The notes beneath the pieces were generated by a model. That model was not told the DNA's origin and ran no database searches. It saw only the letters and a list, made by a program, of their open reading frames with translations. From Trujillonella endophytica (lineage in GTDB: Bacteria; Actinomycetota; Actinomycetes; Mycobacteriales; Geodermatophilaceae), in NCBI RefSeq assembly GCF_900110555.1, contig NZ_FOEE01000013.1, positions 1 to 64,000 on the forward strand: a stretch of DNA of 64,000 bases. The letters are read 5' to 3'. Positions within the stretch are counted from its first letter, which is position 1. Every line of letters starts with the position of its first letter. Position numbers and translations under genes: made by a program. Positions 56,141 through 64,000 of this stretch are shown piece after piece.

Positions 56141-56146
56141 ACCGTA
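56141..56146 (-). promoter_or_regulatory. Leaderless -10 box of the kinase (TACGGT)
   Basis: TACGGT ends 7 bases before the GTG at 56133. Confidence 0.5.
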
Positions 56147-56204
56147 GGCGAGGTCGGGTCCGCGCCGCTCCGGCCGTCCACAGGCACTCGGGGCGTCCGC
56201 CGCA

Positions 56205-56210
56205 TAGGTT
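56205..56210 (+). promoter_or_regulatory. Leaderless -10 box of the FAD oxidoreductase (TAGGTT)
   Basis: TAGGTT ends 6 bases before the GTG at 56217. Confidence 0.6.
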
Positions 56211-56216
56211 CTGGGG

Positions 56217-57464
56217 GTGTCCGTGCCCGCCCGCGCCGAGGTGGTCGTCGTCGGCGCCGGGCTGGCCGGGCTGTCGGCCGCGGTCCGGCTGGCCGACGCC
56301 GGCTGCGACGTGCACGTGCTCGAGGCCGGCGGGCACGCGGGCGGGCGGCTGGCGACCGAGCGCGTCGACGGCTTCGTGGTGGACCGGGGCTTCCAGGTGC
56401 TCAACACCGGCTATCCGCGGGTGGCCGACCTCGACGTCCCCGCCCTCGGGATGGGCTGGTTCCGGTCGGGCGCCGTGCTGCGGGTGGACGGGCGGGTGCA
56501 CCGCGTCGTCGACCCGCGCCGGCAGCCGGCCCTCGCCCTGGACATGCTGCGCGCGCCGATCGGGTCGCTGTACGCGAAGGCCGCGATCGCGGCGTACTCC
56601 GCGCGGGTGGGCTACGGACCGGTGGACCGGCTGCTGCGGGAACCGGAGACGTCGGCCGAGGAGCGGCTGCGCGCAGCCGGTGTCGGCGAGGAGGCGCTCG
56701 AGCGGTTCTTCCGGCCCTTCCTCGCCGGAGTGCTCCTGGAGTCGGAGCTGGCGACCTCCAGCCGCTACCTCGGCCTGCTGTGGCGCAGCTTCGCCCGCGG
56801 CCGCATCGGCCTGCCCGCGCGCGGCATGCAGTCCGTCGGTGCGCAGCTCGCCGACCGGCTCGGCGGGGACAGGCTCCACCTCCGGTCGAGGGTGAGGGTC
56901 GTCGCGTCCGGCCAGGTCAGGTGGGACGGCGGGGTGGTCGGCGCGGACGCCGTCGTCGTCGCCGCCGACCCGGACACGGCCGCCACCCTGCTGCCCGGCG
57001 TCGAGGCGGCCGCGCCCCGGCAGGTCACCACCCACCTGCACGTGCTGCCGGAGTCCCCGTGGCGCGAGCCGCTCATCGTGCTCGGTGGCCCGGGCGGGCG
57101 GCTGGTCAACAGCGTCGTCCTCACCGACGCCCAGGCCGCCTACTCCCCCGACGGCCGGGCGCTGGTGGCGAGTTCCACCCTGCTGCCGTCGTCCGAGGCC
57201 GAGGTCCGCGGCGAGCTCGCCCGCCTGCACGGCGTCCCGACGTCGGATCTGGCCCACCTCACCTCGGTCACCGTGCCCGGGGCGCAGCCGGCGGCGCTGC
57301 CGCCGCTGCAGCTGCGCCGCCCGGTCGACCTCGGCGCCGGCGTGTACGTCTGCGGCGACCACCGCGACACCCCGTCCATCCAGGGCGCGATGGCCAGCGG
57401 CGCTCGCGCCGCGCGGGCCGTCCTGCGCGCCCTGCGTCCGGCCCCGACCCCCCAGGAGCCCTGA
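56217..57464 (+). CDS. FAD/NAD(P)-dependent oxidoreductase (phytoene-desaturase-like)
   Basis: A 415-residue flavoprotein of the amine oxidase/phytoene dehydrogenase fold. VVVGAGLAGLSAAVRL and EAGGHAGGRLAT bind FAD; the C-terminal CGDHRDTPSIQGAMASGARAA is the second FAD block. The substrate is unclear: carotenoid, protoporphyrinogen-like and amine substrates all occur in the superfamily. Two bases after its stop comes the peptidase gene, so they form an operon with lipB. Confidence 0.85.
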   Translation: MSVPARAEVVVVGAGLAGLSAAVRLADAGCDVHVLEAGGHAGGRLATERVDGFVVDRGFQVLNTGYPRVADLDVPALGMGWFRSGAVLRVDGRVHRVVDPRRQPALALDMLRAPIGSLYAKAAIAAYSARVGYGPVDRLLREPETSAEERLRAAGVGEEALERFFRPFLAGVLLESELATSSRYLGLLWRSFARGRIGLPARGMQSVGAQLADRLGGDRLHLRSRVRVVASGQVRWDGGVVGADAVVVAADPDTAATLLPGVEAAAPRQVTTHLHVLPESPWREPLIVLGGPGGRLVNSVVLTDAQAAYSPDGRALVASSTLLPSSEAEVRGELARLHGVPTSDLAHLTSVTVPGAQPAALPPLQLRRPVDLGAGVYVCGDHRDTPSIQGAMASGARAARAVLRALRPAPTPQEP

Positions 57465-57466
57465 GC

Positions 57467-58201
57467 ATGCCCGCCGACGCGCCCACGATCCTCGCCACGA
57501 GCATCGGCTTCGACTCCCGCGGCCGCGGCCCCTACGACTGGGCGCCCGGGCCGGTGTTCGACCTGGCCGTCGAGCTCGCGGGCGCTCCGGCGCAGCCCCG
57601 GCTCTGCTACCTGGGCACGGCCACCGGTGACGACCCGGTGCGCGTCGCCGGCGTCTACGGCGCCTTCGCCGGCAGCGCCGTCCGGGTCAGCCACCTCAGC
57701 CTGTTCACCATGCCGACGGTGCCCGACATGCGCGCCCACCTGCTGGCCCAGGACGTCGTCTGGGTCGGCGGCGGCAGCGTGGCCAACCTGCTGGCCGTCT
57801 GGCGGGTGCACGGCCTGGACGAGGTCTTCCGCGAGGTGTGGGAGGCCGGGGTCGTGCTCGGCGGGGTCTCGGCCGGATCGCTGTGCTGGCACGTCGGGGG
57901 CAACACCGACTCCTACGGCCCGGACCTGCGGCCGGTGACGAACGGCCTCGCGCTGATCCCGACGTCCAACAGCGTCCACTACGACTCCGAGGAGCAGCGT
58001 CGCCCGCTGTACCAGCGGCTGGTCGCCGACGGCACGCTTCCCGGCGGGCACGCCACCGACGACGGCGTGGGGCTGGTCTACCGCGGCACCACGCTGGTCG
58101 AGGCCGTCGCCGACCGCCCGGGGAAGGGCGCCTACCGGGTCGAGCGCGGCCCCGACGGCGCGGCGGTGGAGACCCGCATCGAGCCCCGCCGCCTACGCTG
58201 A
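57467..58201 (+). CDS. Peptidase E-like (S51) protein
   Basis: A 244-residue protein of the peptidase E/cyanophycinase family (class I glutamine amidotransferase-like fold). [11 protein letters not shown] carries the nucleophilic serine; [13 protein letters not shown] precedes it. Peptidase E cleaves Asp-X dipeptides; cyanophycinase is less likely at this length. It lies two bases after the FAD oxidoreductase gene, and its last codons contain the lipB -10. Confidence 0.88.
   Translation: MPADAPTILATSIGFDSRGRGPYDWAPGPVFDLAVELAGAPAQPRLCYLGTATGDDPVRVAGVYGAFAGSAVRVSHLSLFTMPTVPDMRAHLLAQDVVWVGGGSVANLLAVWRVHGLDEVFREVWEAGVVLGGVSAGSLCWHVGGNTDSYGPDLRPVTNGLALIPTSNSVHYDSEEQRRPLYQRLVADGTLPGGHATDDGVGLVYRGTTLVEAVADRPGKGAYRVERGPDGAAVETRIEPRRLR
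58194..58199 (+). promoter_or_regulatory. Leaderless -10 box of lipB (TACGCT)
   Basis: TACGCT overlaps the end of the peptidase gene and ends 6 bases before the GTG at 58206. Confidence 0.55.
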
Positions 58202-58205
58202 CCCC

Positions 58206-58898
58206 GTGAGCGAGCTGAGCGTGATCCGGGCCGGGCTGGTCGGCTACGAGGAGGCCTGGGCGCAGCAGCGGGAGCTGCACGCCGCGCGGGTCGCCGGCAC
58301 CGGGCCCGACACGATGCTGCTGCTGGAGCACCATCCGGTGTACACGGCGGGCAAGCGCACCGAACCGCACGAGCGGCCCTTCGACGGCACGCCGGTGATC
58401 GACGTCGACCGCGGCGGCAAGATCACCTGGCACGGTCCGGGCCAGCTGGTCGGCTACCCGATCGTCGCGCTGCCCGACCCGGTCGACGTCGTCGCGCACG
58501 TCCGCCGGCTGGAGGACGCGCTGATCGAGGTGTGCGCCGGCTTCGGGCTGGCCACGGAGCGGGTCGAGGGGCGCAGCGGCGTGTGGGTGCGGGCCGACGA
58601 GCCGGGCCAGGGGCACCGCCCCGACCGCAAGGTGGCGGCCATCGGCGTCCGCGTGGCCCGGGGCGTGACCATGCACGGCTTCGCGCTGAACTGCGACCCC
58701 GACATGACGGCCTTCGCGAACATGATCCCGTGCGGGATCGTCGACGCCGGGGCCACCTCGCTGACCGCCGAGTTGGGCCGCGACGTGACCGTCGCCGAGG
58801 CGCTGGACCCGGTGGAGACGGCGATGCGCCGCGTGCTGAGCACTCCGTCGCCCTACCGGCCGACCCCGCGGCCAGGAGCCGTCCCCTCTCTGCGCTGA
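58206..58898 (+). CDS. lipB: Lipoyl(octanoyl) transferase
   Basis: A 230-residue enzyme that moves octanoate from acyl carrier protein to lipoyl domains, such as those of SucB here. [18 protein letters not shown] is the signature, [11 protein letters not shown] holds the catalytic Lys, and MIPCGIVD the Cys. It matches Rv2217. lipA, which follows in mycobacteria, is absent here and leuS takes its place. Confidence 0.96.
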   Translation: MSELSVIRAGLVGYEEAWAQQRELHAARVAGTGPDTMLLLEHHPVYTAGKRTEPHERPFDGTPVIDVDRGGKITWHGPGQLVGYPIVALPDPVDVVAHVRRLEDALIEVCAGFGLATERVEGRSGVWVRADEPGQGHRPDRKVAAIGVRVARGVTMHGFALNCDPDMTAFANMIPCGIVDAGATSLTAELGRDVTVAEALDPVETAMRRVLSTPSPYRPTPRPGAVPSLR

Positions 58899-58920
58899 GC
58901 GCCTTGCGGCACGCCGGCGC

Positions 58921-58937
58921 GGACCCCTCCGGGGCCC
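58921..58937. terminator. Weak hairpin between convergent lipB and leuS
   Basis: GGACCCC and GGGGCCC pair over 7 positions with one mismatch around loop TCC. Confidence 0.3.
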
Positions 58938-58961
58938 ACCCGGCGCGACGGGCCACGAGCC

Positions 58962-61877
58962 CTAGCCGAGGACGAAGTTGACCAGCCGGCCCGGGACGGC
59001 GACCACGCGGCGCACGGTCTTCCCGTCCAGCCACGCGACGATCTTCTCGTCGGCACGGGCGGCGGCCTCGAGCGCGGCGGCGTCGGCGTCGGCCGGCACG
59101 GTGACCTGCGCCCGCACCTTGCCGTTGACCTGGACCGCGACCTCGACGGTGTCCTCGACCAGCCAGCGCTCGTCGGCCTCGGGGAACGGCGCCCACGCCG
59201 ACGACCCCTCGTGCCCCAGCCGCGACCACAGCTCCTCGGCCAGGTGCGGGGCCAGCGGCGCGACCAGCAGCACCAGCGGCTCGGCCACCGACCGCGGCAG
59301 CGGCGAGTCGGCGCCGTAGGCCTGGGTCAGCGCGTTGGTCAGCTCGGTGATGCGGGCGATGGCGATGTTGAACCGCAGGGTGTCCATGCCGTCGCGGACG
59401 CCGGCGATGGCCCGGTGCAGCGCCCGCAGGACCTCCTCGGAGGGCTCGGCGCCGTCGGCCGCCCGCACCGCCCCGGTCTCCTCGTCCACGACGACGCGCC
59501 AGATCCGCTGCAGCAGCCGCTGGGATCCGACGACGGCCTTGGTCTCCCACGGCCGGGACTGCTCCAGCGGCCCGGTCGACATCTCGTACACGCGGAACGT
59601 GTCCGCCCCGTAGGCGCCGATCATCTCGTCGGGCGTGACCATGTTCTTCAGGCTCTTGCCGATCTTGCCGTACTCGCGGTTGACCGGCTTGCCCTCGAAC
59701 AGGAACTGCCCGTCGGCCTCCACGACCTCGGCGGCGGGCACGTAGAAGCCGCGCTCGTCGGTGTAGGCGTAGGCGGAGATGTAGCCCTGGTTGACCAGCC
59801 GGCGGAACGGCTCCTCGCTGGAGACGTACCCCAGGTCGAACAGCACCTTGTGCCAGAAGCGGGCGTACAGCAGGTGCAGCACCGCGTGCTCGACGCCGCC
59901 GACGTACAGGTCCACGCCGCCCACGTCGCCGGGCTCGCGCGGGCCCAGCCAGTACCGCTCCAGCTCCGGGTCGACCATCCGGGTGTCGTCGCCCGGGTCC
60001 AGGTAGCGCAGGTAGTACCAGCAGGACCCGGCCCAGTTGGGCATCGTGTTGGTCTCGCGCCGGTAGGGCTTCGGGCCGTCGCCCAGGTCGAGGGTCACCG
60101 TCGTCCACTCGGTGGCGCGCGACAGCGGCGGCTCCGGGGCGGAGTCGGCGTCGTCGTCGGAGAAGGTCTTGGGCGAGTAGTCGTCGACCTCGGGCAGCAG
60201 CACCGGCAGCATCTGCTCCGGCACCGCGTGCGGGGCGCCGTCGGCGTCGTACACGATCGGGAACGGCTCGCCCCAGTATCGCTGCCGGCTGAACAGCCAG
60301 TCCCGCAGCTTGTAGGTGGTCGTCGCCTCGCCGGCGCCCGTCGCGACCAGCCACCCGGTGATCCGCTCGATCGCGGTCGCCTTGTCCAGGCCGTCCAGGG
60401 AGATCTCCTCGTTCGAGGAGTTGATCATCTGCCCGGCGCCGGTCCACGCCCCGCCGTCCCAGCCGGCCGGCGGCTGCACCGTGCGCACGTGCGGCAGGCC
60501 GAAGGCCTGGGCGAACTCCCAGTCGCGGGCGTCCTCGCCGGGCACGGCCATGATCGCGCCGGTGCCGTAGCCGGTGAGCACGTAGTCGGCGATGAAGACC
60601 GGCAGCTCCCGGCCGTCGGCCGGGTTGACGGCGGTGACGCCCAGCCAGACGCCGGTCTTCTCCCGCGCCTCGTTCTGCCGGTCCAGCTCCGAGCGGCGCG
60701 ACGCCTGCCGCTGGTAGGACCGGACGCCGTCGCGCGGGGTGGCGGCCCCGCCGGTCCAGCGCGGGTCGGTGCCGTCCGGCCACGCGTCGGCGGTCAGGGC
60801 CTCGACCAGCGGGTGCTCGGGCGCCAGGACGACGTAGGTGGCGCCGAACAGGGTGTCGGGCCGGGTGGTGAACACCTCGATGGCCTGCCCGGCGGCGTGG
60901 AAGCGGATCCGCGCGCCGGTGGAGCGGCCGATCCAGTTGCGCTGCATCTGCTTCAGCGAGTCCGACCAGTCCAGCCGGTCCAGGTCGGCCAGCAGGCGCT
61001 CGGAGTAGGAGGTGATCCGCATCATCCACTGCTTCAGCGGCCGCCGGAACACCGGGAAGTTGCCCCGCTCGGAGCGCCCGTCGGGCGTGACCTCCTCGTT
61101 CGACAGCACGGTGCCCAGCCCCGGGCACCAGTTGACCGGCGCCTCGTTCAGGTAGGCCAGCCGGTGCGCGTCGACGACGCGCTTGCGCTCCCCCGCCGAC
61201 AGCTCGACCCAGGGCCGGCCGGTCTCGTTGGTGCCCGGGGCGGGCTCGCGGGTGCCGGCGTCCAGCTCCGCGACCAGCTCGTCGATGCGGCGCGCCTTCC
61301 CCGCGGTCTCGTCGAACCAGGACCCGAAGATCTGCAGGAAGATCCACTGGGTCCACTTGTAGTAGCCCGGGTCGATCGTGGCGAAGCTGCGGCGGTCGTC
61401 GTGGTCGACGCCCAGGCGGCGCAGCTGGGCGCGGATCGCGGCGATGTTGGCCTCGGTCGTGATCCGGGGGTGCTGCCCGGTCTGGACGGCGTACTGCTCG
61501 GCCGGCAGCCCGAAGGCGTCGTAGCCCATCGGGTGCAGCACGTTGGCGCCGTCCATCCGGCGGAACCGGCTGGTCACGTCGGTGCCCAGGTAGCCCAGCG
61601 GGTGGCCGACGTGCAGCCCCGCGCCCGAGGGGTAGGGGAACATGTCCATCGCGAAGTACTTGGGCCGGTCGGCGACCCGCTCGAAGCCGGCGGACAGCCG
61701 GCCCGACGGGTTCGGGGTGTGGAACGTCCCCTCGGCCTCCCAGCGGTCCTGCCAGGCCAGCTCGATCTGCTGCGCCAGGGCCGGCGTGTAGCGGTGCGGA
61801 GGTATGCCCCCGCCCACCCCGTCGCCGCCGGGCTCGGTGGTGGCAGCGCCGCTCGGGCTGCTGGCCGTCTGGCTCAT
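58962..61877 (-). CDS. leuS: Leucyl-tRNA synthetase
   Basis: A 971-residue class I synthetase that charges tRNA-Leu. [17 protein letters not shown] is the HIGH region, [19 protein letters not shown] lies in the CP1 editing domain, and GKIGKSLKN is the KMSKS loop. The ATG at 61877 has GGAG 8 bases upstream; an upstream in-frame start at 61937 would overlap the attenuator terminator region. Expression is probably controlled by the leucine-codon leader peptide and terminator just upstream. Confidence 0.97.
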   Translation of the reverse strand: MSQTASSPSGAATTEPGGDGVGGGIPPHRYTPALAQQIELAWQDRWEAEGTFHTPNPSGRLSAGFERVADRPKYFAMDMFPYPSGAGLHVGHPLGYLGTDVTSRFRRMDGANVLHPMGYDAFGLPAEQYAVQTGQHPRITTEANIAAIRAQLRRLGVDHDDRRSFATIDPGYYKWTQWIFLQIFGSWFDETAGKARRIDELVAELDAGTREPAPGTNETGRPWVELSAGERKRVVDAHRLAYLNEAPVNWCPGLGTVLSNEEVTPDGRSERGNFPVFRRPLKQWMMRITSYSERLLADLDRLDWSDSLKQMQRNWIGRSTGARIRFHAAGQAIEVFTTRPDTLFGATYVVLAPEHPLVEALTADAWPDGTDPRWTGGAATPRDGVRSYQRQASRRSELDRQNEAREKTGVWLGVTAVNPADGRELPVFIADYVLTGYGTGAIMAVPGEDARDWEFAQAFGLPHVRTVQPPAGWDGGAWTGAGQMINSSNEEISLDGLDKATAIERITGWLVATGAGEATTTYKLRDWLFSRQRYWGEPFPIVYDADGAPHAVPEQMLPVLLPEVDDYSPKTFSDDDADSAPEPPLSRATEWTTVTLDLGDGPKPYRRETNTMPNWAGSCWYYLRYLDPGDDTRMVDPELERYWLGPREPGDVGGVDLYVGGVEHAVLHLLYARFWHKVLFDLGYVSSEEPFRRLVNQGYISAYAYTDERGFYVPAAEVVEADGQFLFEGKPVNREYGKIGKSLKNMVTPDEMIGAYGADTFRVYEMSTGPLEQSRPWETKAVVGSQRLLQRIWRVVVDEETGAVRAADGAEPSEEVLRALHRAIAGVRDGMDTLRFNIAIARITELTNALTQAYGADSPLPRSVAEPLVLLVAPLAPHLAEELWSRLGHEGSSAWAPFPEADERWLVEDTVEVAVQVNGKVRAQVTVPADADAAALEAAARADEKIVAWLDGKTVRRVVAVPGRLVNFVLG

Positions 61878-61942
61878 CGTCGGTGCTCCGGTCTCGGGTG
61901 CTGGGGGGCGAACGGGCGGACGTCCGGAGGCGGACATGGAAA

Positions 61943-61964
61943 GACCCCTCGCACAGGAGGGGTC
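61943..61964 (-). terminator. Attenuator terminator in the leuS leader
   Basis: On the minus strand GACCCCTC, loop CTGTGC and GAGGGGTC form a perfect 8-bp stem followed by TTTCC. It lies between the leader peptide and leuS. A 9-bp hairpin (61991-61999 with 61965-61973) abuts it and overlaps the end of the leader peptide. Confidence 0.75.
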
Positions 61965-61989
61965 GCCGCGCTGTCTCCGCAGGTCGGGG

Positions 61990-62025
61990 TCAGCGCGGCC
62001 GCAGAAGGAGGGACCGCCCGGTCAC
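61990..62025 (-). CDS. leuS leader peptide ([11 protein letters not shown])
   Basis: An 11-codon frame, GTG to TGA, reading [11 protein letters not shown] with three consecutive leucine codons CTC-CTT-CTG at positions 6-8. It is preceded by a TAGACT -10 exactly 6 bases before the GTG, as in many leaderless genes here, and followed within 26 bases by a terminator and then leuS. Ribosome stalling at the Leu codons when charged tRNA-Leu is low should favour read-through. Too short for routine gene calling. Confidence 0.8.
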   Translation of the reverse strand: MTGRSLLLRPR

Positions 62026-62031
62026 GTCCCG

Positions 62032-62037
62032 AGTCTA
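62032..62037 (-). promoter_or_regulatory. -10 box of the leuS leader transcript (TAGACT)
   Basis: TAGACT ends 6 bases before the leader peptide GTG at 62025. Confidence 0.65.
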
Positions 62038-62077
62038 CCGCCGGCTCCGCGGAGGACTCCGCGAGTTCCCGGGCGGC

Positions 62078-63007
62078 TCAGGCCAGCTGGGGAGCGACCT
62101 CCGCGGCCACCAGGTCCAGGTGGTCCAGGTCTGCGAGGTCCAGCACCTGCAGGTAGACGCGGGTCGCCCCGGCATCGGCGTACCGGCCCAGGATGTCGAC
62201 GGCCTCGGCCGGGCTGCCGGCGACCCCGTGCTCGCGCAGCTCGTCGACGTCCCGGCCGATCGCGGCGGCCCGGCGAGCGAGCTCGGCGTCGTCCCGGCCG
62301 ACGCAGAGCACCAGCGCCGAGCTGAACACCATCGACGACGGGTCGCGCCCGGCCTCCTCGCACGCCGAGCGCACGCCGGCGAACAGCCGGGCGTTCTCCT
62401 CGGCCGACATGAACGGCACGTTGAACTCGGCGGCGTAGCGCGCCGCCAGCCGCGGGGTGCGGCGCGCGCCGCTGCCGCCCACCAGCACCGGGATGCCTCC
62501 GGGCTGCACCGGCTTGGGCAGCGCCGGGGAACCGGTGAGCCGGTAGTGCCGGCCCGCGAAGTCGAAGGTCTCCCCGGGTGGCGTTGCCCACAGTCCGGTG
62601 ACGACGGCGAGCTGCTCCTCGTACCGGTCGAAGCGCTCCCCCAGCTCGGGGAACGGGATGCCGTAGGCCTCGTGTTCGGCCTCGAACCAGCCCGAGCCGA
62701 TGCCGAGCTCGACCCGGCCGCCACTCATCGCATCCACCTGCGCCACCGAGATCGCCAGCGGTCCCGGCAGCCGGAAGGTGGCCGCCGTCATCAGCGTGCC
62801 GAGCCGGATCCGGCTGGTCTCGCGGGCCAGGCCGGCCAGCGTGACCCAGGCGTCCGTGGGCCCGGGCAGGCCGTCGCCGGCCATCGCCAGGTAGTGGTCG
62901 GAGCGGAAGAAGGCGTCGTAGCCGGTCTCCTCGGCCCGCCGGGCCACCGCGAGGAGGTCGTCGTAGCTCGCGCCCTGCTGAGGTTCGGTGAAGATGCGCA
63001 GTTGCAC
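62078..63007 (-). CDS. LLM-class F420-dependent oxidoreductase
   Basis: A 309-residue luciferase-like monooxygenase-fold protein (TIGR03560-like actinobacterial group). The opening VQLRIFTEPQQGASYDDLLAVARRAEETGYDAFFRSDHY and GTLMTAATFRLPGPLAISVAQVDAMSGGRVELGIGSGW are typical of F420-binding members. Substrate unknown. It lies upstream of leuS but has its own promoter. Confidence 0.88.
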   Translation of the reverse strand: MQLRIFTEPQQGASYDDLLAVARRAEETGYDAFFRSDHYLAMAGDGLPGPTDAWVTLAGLARETSRIRLGTLMTAATFRLPGPLAISVAQVDAMSGGRVELGIGSGWFEAEHEAYGIPFPELGERFDRYEEQLAVVTGLWATPPGETFDFAGRHYRLTGSPALPKPVQPGGIPVLVGGSGARRTPRLAARYAAEFNVPFMSAEENARLFAGVRSACEEAGRDPSSMVFSSALVLCVGRDDAELARRAAAIGRDVDELREHGVAGSPAEAVDILGRYADAGATRVYLQVLDLADLDHLDLVAAEVAPQLA

Positions 63008-63014
63008 GATGGCG

Positions 63015-63020
63015 ACGCTA
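63015..63020 (-). promoter_or_regulatory. Leaderless -10 box of the LLM oxidoreductase (TAGCGT)
   Basis: TAGCGT ends 7 bases before the GTG at 63007. Confidence 0.6.
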
Positions 63021-63122
63021 ACCGGGGCGGGGGCCCGGCGCCGGACCGGGAGCGCTCGGGGTGTGCTCGCCGCGCGATGCGGGCAGGATGGCGCCGAGAC
63101 GATCAACGTGGAGGTACATCCC

Positions 63123-64000
63123 GTGTTCCGCAAGAAGACCCGAGGCCAGGTCATCGCAGCCGAGCTCCAGGAGGGCTTCAGCCACATCGGGACGGCGATG
63201 ACCGAGGCCGGTCGTGCGGCCGCGGACGAGCTGGCCCCGCGCATCGCGGCCGCCCGCGAGGCCGCCGCACCCGCCCTGGGCGCCGCCCAGCTCGCCGTCG
63301 CCCCCAAGGTCGCCGCCGCCGTGGCCGTCACCGCCCCCGCCGTCGCCTCGGCCCGCGAGGCCATCGGGCCCCGCGTCGAGGCCGCCCAGAAGGCGCTCGG
63401 CCCGCGGGTGGAGGCCGCCCGCGAGGTCGCCGACGCCCGGTTCGCCGCCGCGGTCGAGAACCTCGGCCCCCGGGTGCACGCCGCCCGGGAGAACGCCCGC
63501 CCGGCCCTGACCTCGGCCGTCGCCGCCACGACCGCGGCGGCGTCCAAGGCCGCGGCCGACCTGGCCCCCCGGGTCGAGGCCGCGCAGAGGGCTGCCCAGA
63601 AGACCCTCGCCACCGAGGTGCTCCCCCGCGTCGTGGCCGCCCGCGAGGCCGTCGGCCCGGCCCTCGAGTCCGCGCGCGGCTCCCTGGCATCGGGGGTCGA
63701 GACCGCCCTCGGCGAGTTCGAGCACCGGCGCGAGGAGCTGGTGGCGGCGGCCGGCGCCACCGCGGCGAAGGCCTCGGGCAAGGTCAAGAAGCAGACGAAG
63801 AAGCAGAAGCGGGCCGCGGCCAGGACCGCCGCCAAGGCGAAGAAGCGGACCGCGCGGAAGGTGACGCCGGCGTCGTCGGAGCCGTCGTCGCGCCGGTGGA
63901 CGTGGCTGGCGCTGTTCGCCGCCGTGGGCGCCGTCGCCTTCGCCGTCGTCCGCCGCCGCGGCGAGGCCGACTCGTGGACCCCCGCCCCCACCGGGGACGG
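63123..64000 (+). CDS. Partial: apolipoprotein-like repeat protein with basic region and C-terminal TM (DUF5324-like)
   Basis: An open frame of 292 codons from GTG 63123 (GGAGG 8 bases upstream) that runs off the window without a stop. It starts MFRKKTRGQVIAAELQEGF. Residues about 38-200 are Pro-led 11/22-residue amphipathic repeats (PRVEAAQKALG, PRVEAAREVAD, PRVHAARENAR, PRVVAAREAVG). A Lys/Arg/Ala-rich stretch (about 223-250, KVKKQTKKQKRAAARTAAKA) and one membrane segment (WTWLALFAAVGAVAFAVV) follow, so few residues are likely missing. The layout recalls streptomycete DUF5324 proteins. Confidence 0.8.
   Translation, partial: MFRKKTRGQVIAAELQEGFSHIGTAMTEAGRAAADELAPRIAAAREAAAPALGAAQLAVAPKVAAAVAVTAPAVASAREAIGPRVEAAQKALGPRVEAAREVADARFAAAVENLGPRVHAARENARPALTSAVAATTAAASKAAADLAPRVEAAQRAAQKTLATEVLPRVVAAREAVGPALESARGSLASGVETALGEFEHRREELVAAAGATAAKASGKVKKQTKKQKRAAARTAAKAKKRTARKVTPASSEPSSRRWTWLALFAAVGAVAFAVVRRRGEADSWTPAPTGD

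Overview
The window is very GC-rich actinobacterial chromosome. GTG starts are common, neighbouring genes often overlap by 4 bases (GTGA or ATGA), and many genes appear to have leaderless mRNAs. Gene content and order match the Mycobacterium tuberculosis block from about Rv2178c to Rv2217: aroG, an exoribonuclease, an acyltransferase, an ArsA-like ATPase, an SRPBCC protein, fadD15, pimB', NlpC/P60, a DEDD-GIY-YIG nuclease, trpD, ctaE-qcrCAB, ctaF, ctaC, asnB, erpA, gcvT, pepA, sucB and lipB. A member of Geodermatophilaceae (Blastococcus, Geodermatophilus or Modestobacter) is my best guess; this rests on general character, not on a marker gene. I saw no rRNA, tRNA, CRISPR array, insertion sequence or prophage.

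Layout. 1-1240: a tandem intergenic repeat, then Bfd ferredoxin and bacterioferritin, each with an IdeR/DtxR-like iron box. 1238-11093: threonine aldolase, class II DAHP synthase, a phosphofructokinase with PPi-type active-site residues, an NmrA-like reductase, a Rid protein and exoribonuclease pair, glycerol kinase, a secreted hydrolase and a CPA1 antiporter. 11161-15259: a self-contained module of SDR, divergent Baeyer-Villiger-type monooxygenase, alpha/beta hydrolase and TetR regulator, with two operator-like palindromes between the divergent genes. 15332-25047: acyltransferase, esterase, ROK kinase, ArsA-like protein, SRPBCC, long-chain acyl-CoA synthetase, PimB' mannosyltransferase and an M48 protease, mostly lipid and envelope functions. 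25194-28798: two peptidoglycan hydrolases, the first behind a ydaO-type c-di-AMP riboswitch and the second an NlpC/P60-VanY fusion.

29041-42178: nuclease, stand-alone AsnC domain, trpD with a pseudo-receiver, then the aerobic respiratory genes ctaE-qcrC-qcrA-qcrB facing ctaC-ctaF across a 0.7 kb stretch without a convincing gene, two small membrane proteins and asnB. 42260-49809: ErpA-type Fe-S carrier, DUF3043, aldo/keto reductase, a four-gene membrane operon ending in YihY, gcvT and pepA. 50205-58898: lpdA and sucB (2-oxoacid dehydrogenase E3 and E2), an epimerase, an atypical Ser/Thr kinase, an FAD oxidoreductase, peptidase E and lipB, which supplies the lipoyl groups used by SucB. 58962-64000: leuS behind a newly read attenuator (an 11-residue leader peptide with three consecutive Leu codons, then a terminator), an LLM-class oxidoreductase, and a repeat-rich protein that runs off the window.

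Most striking are the leuS attenuator, the c-di-AMP riboswitch, the leaderless -10 rule that fixes many starts, the paired iron boxes, the BVMO module, and two families of perfect intergenic hairpins.
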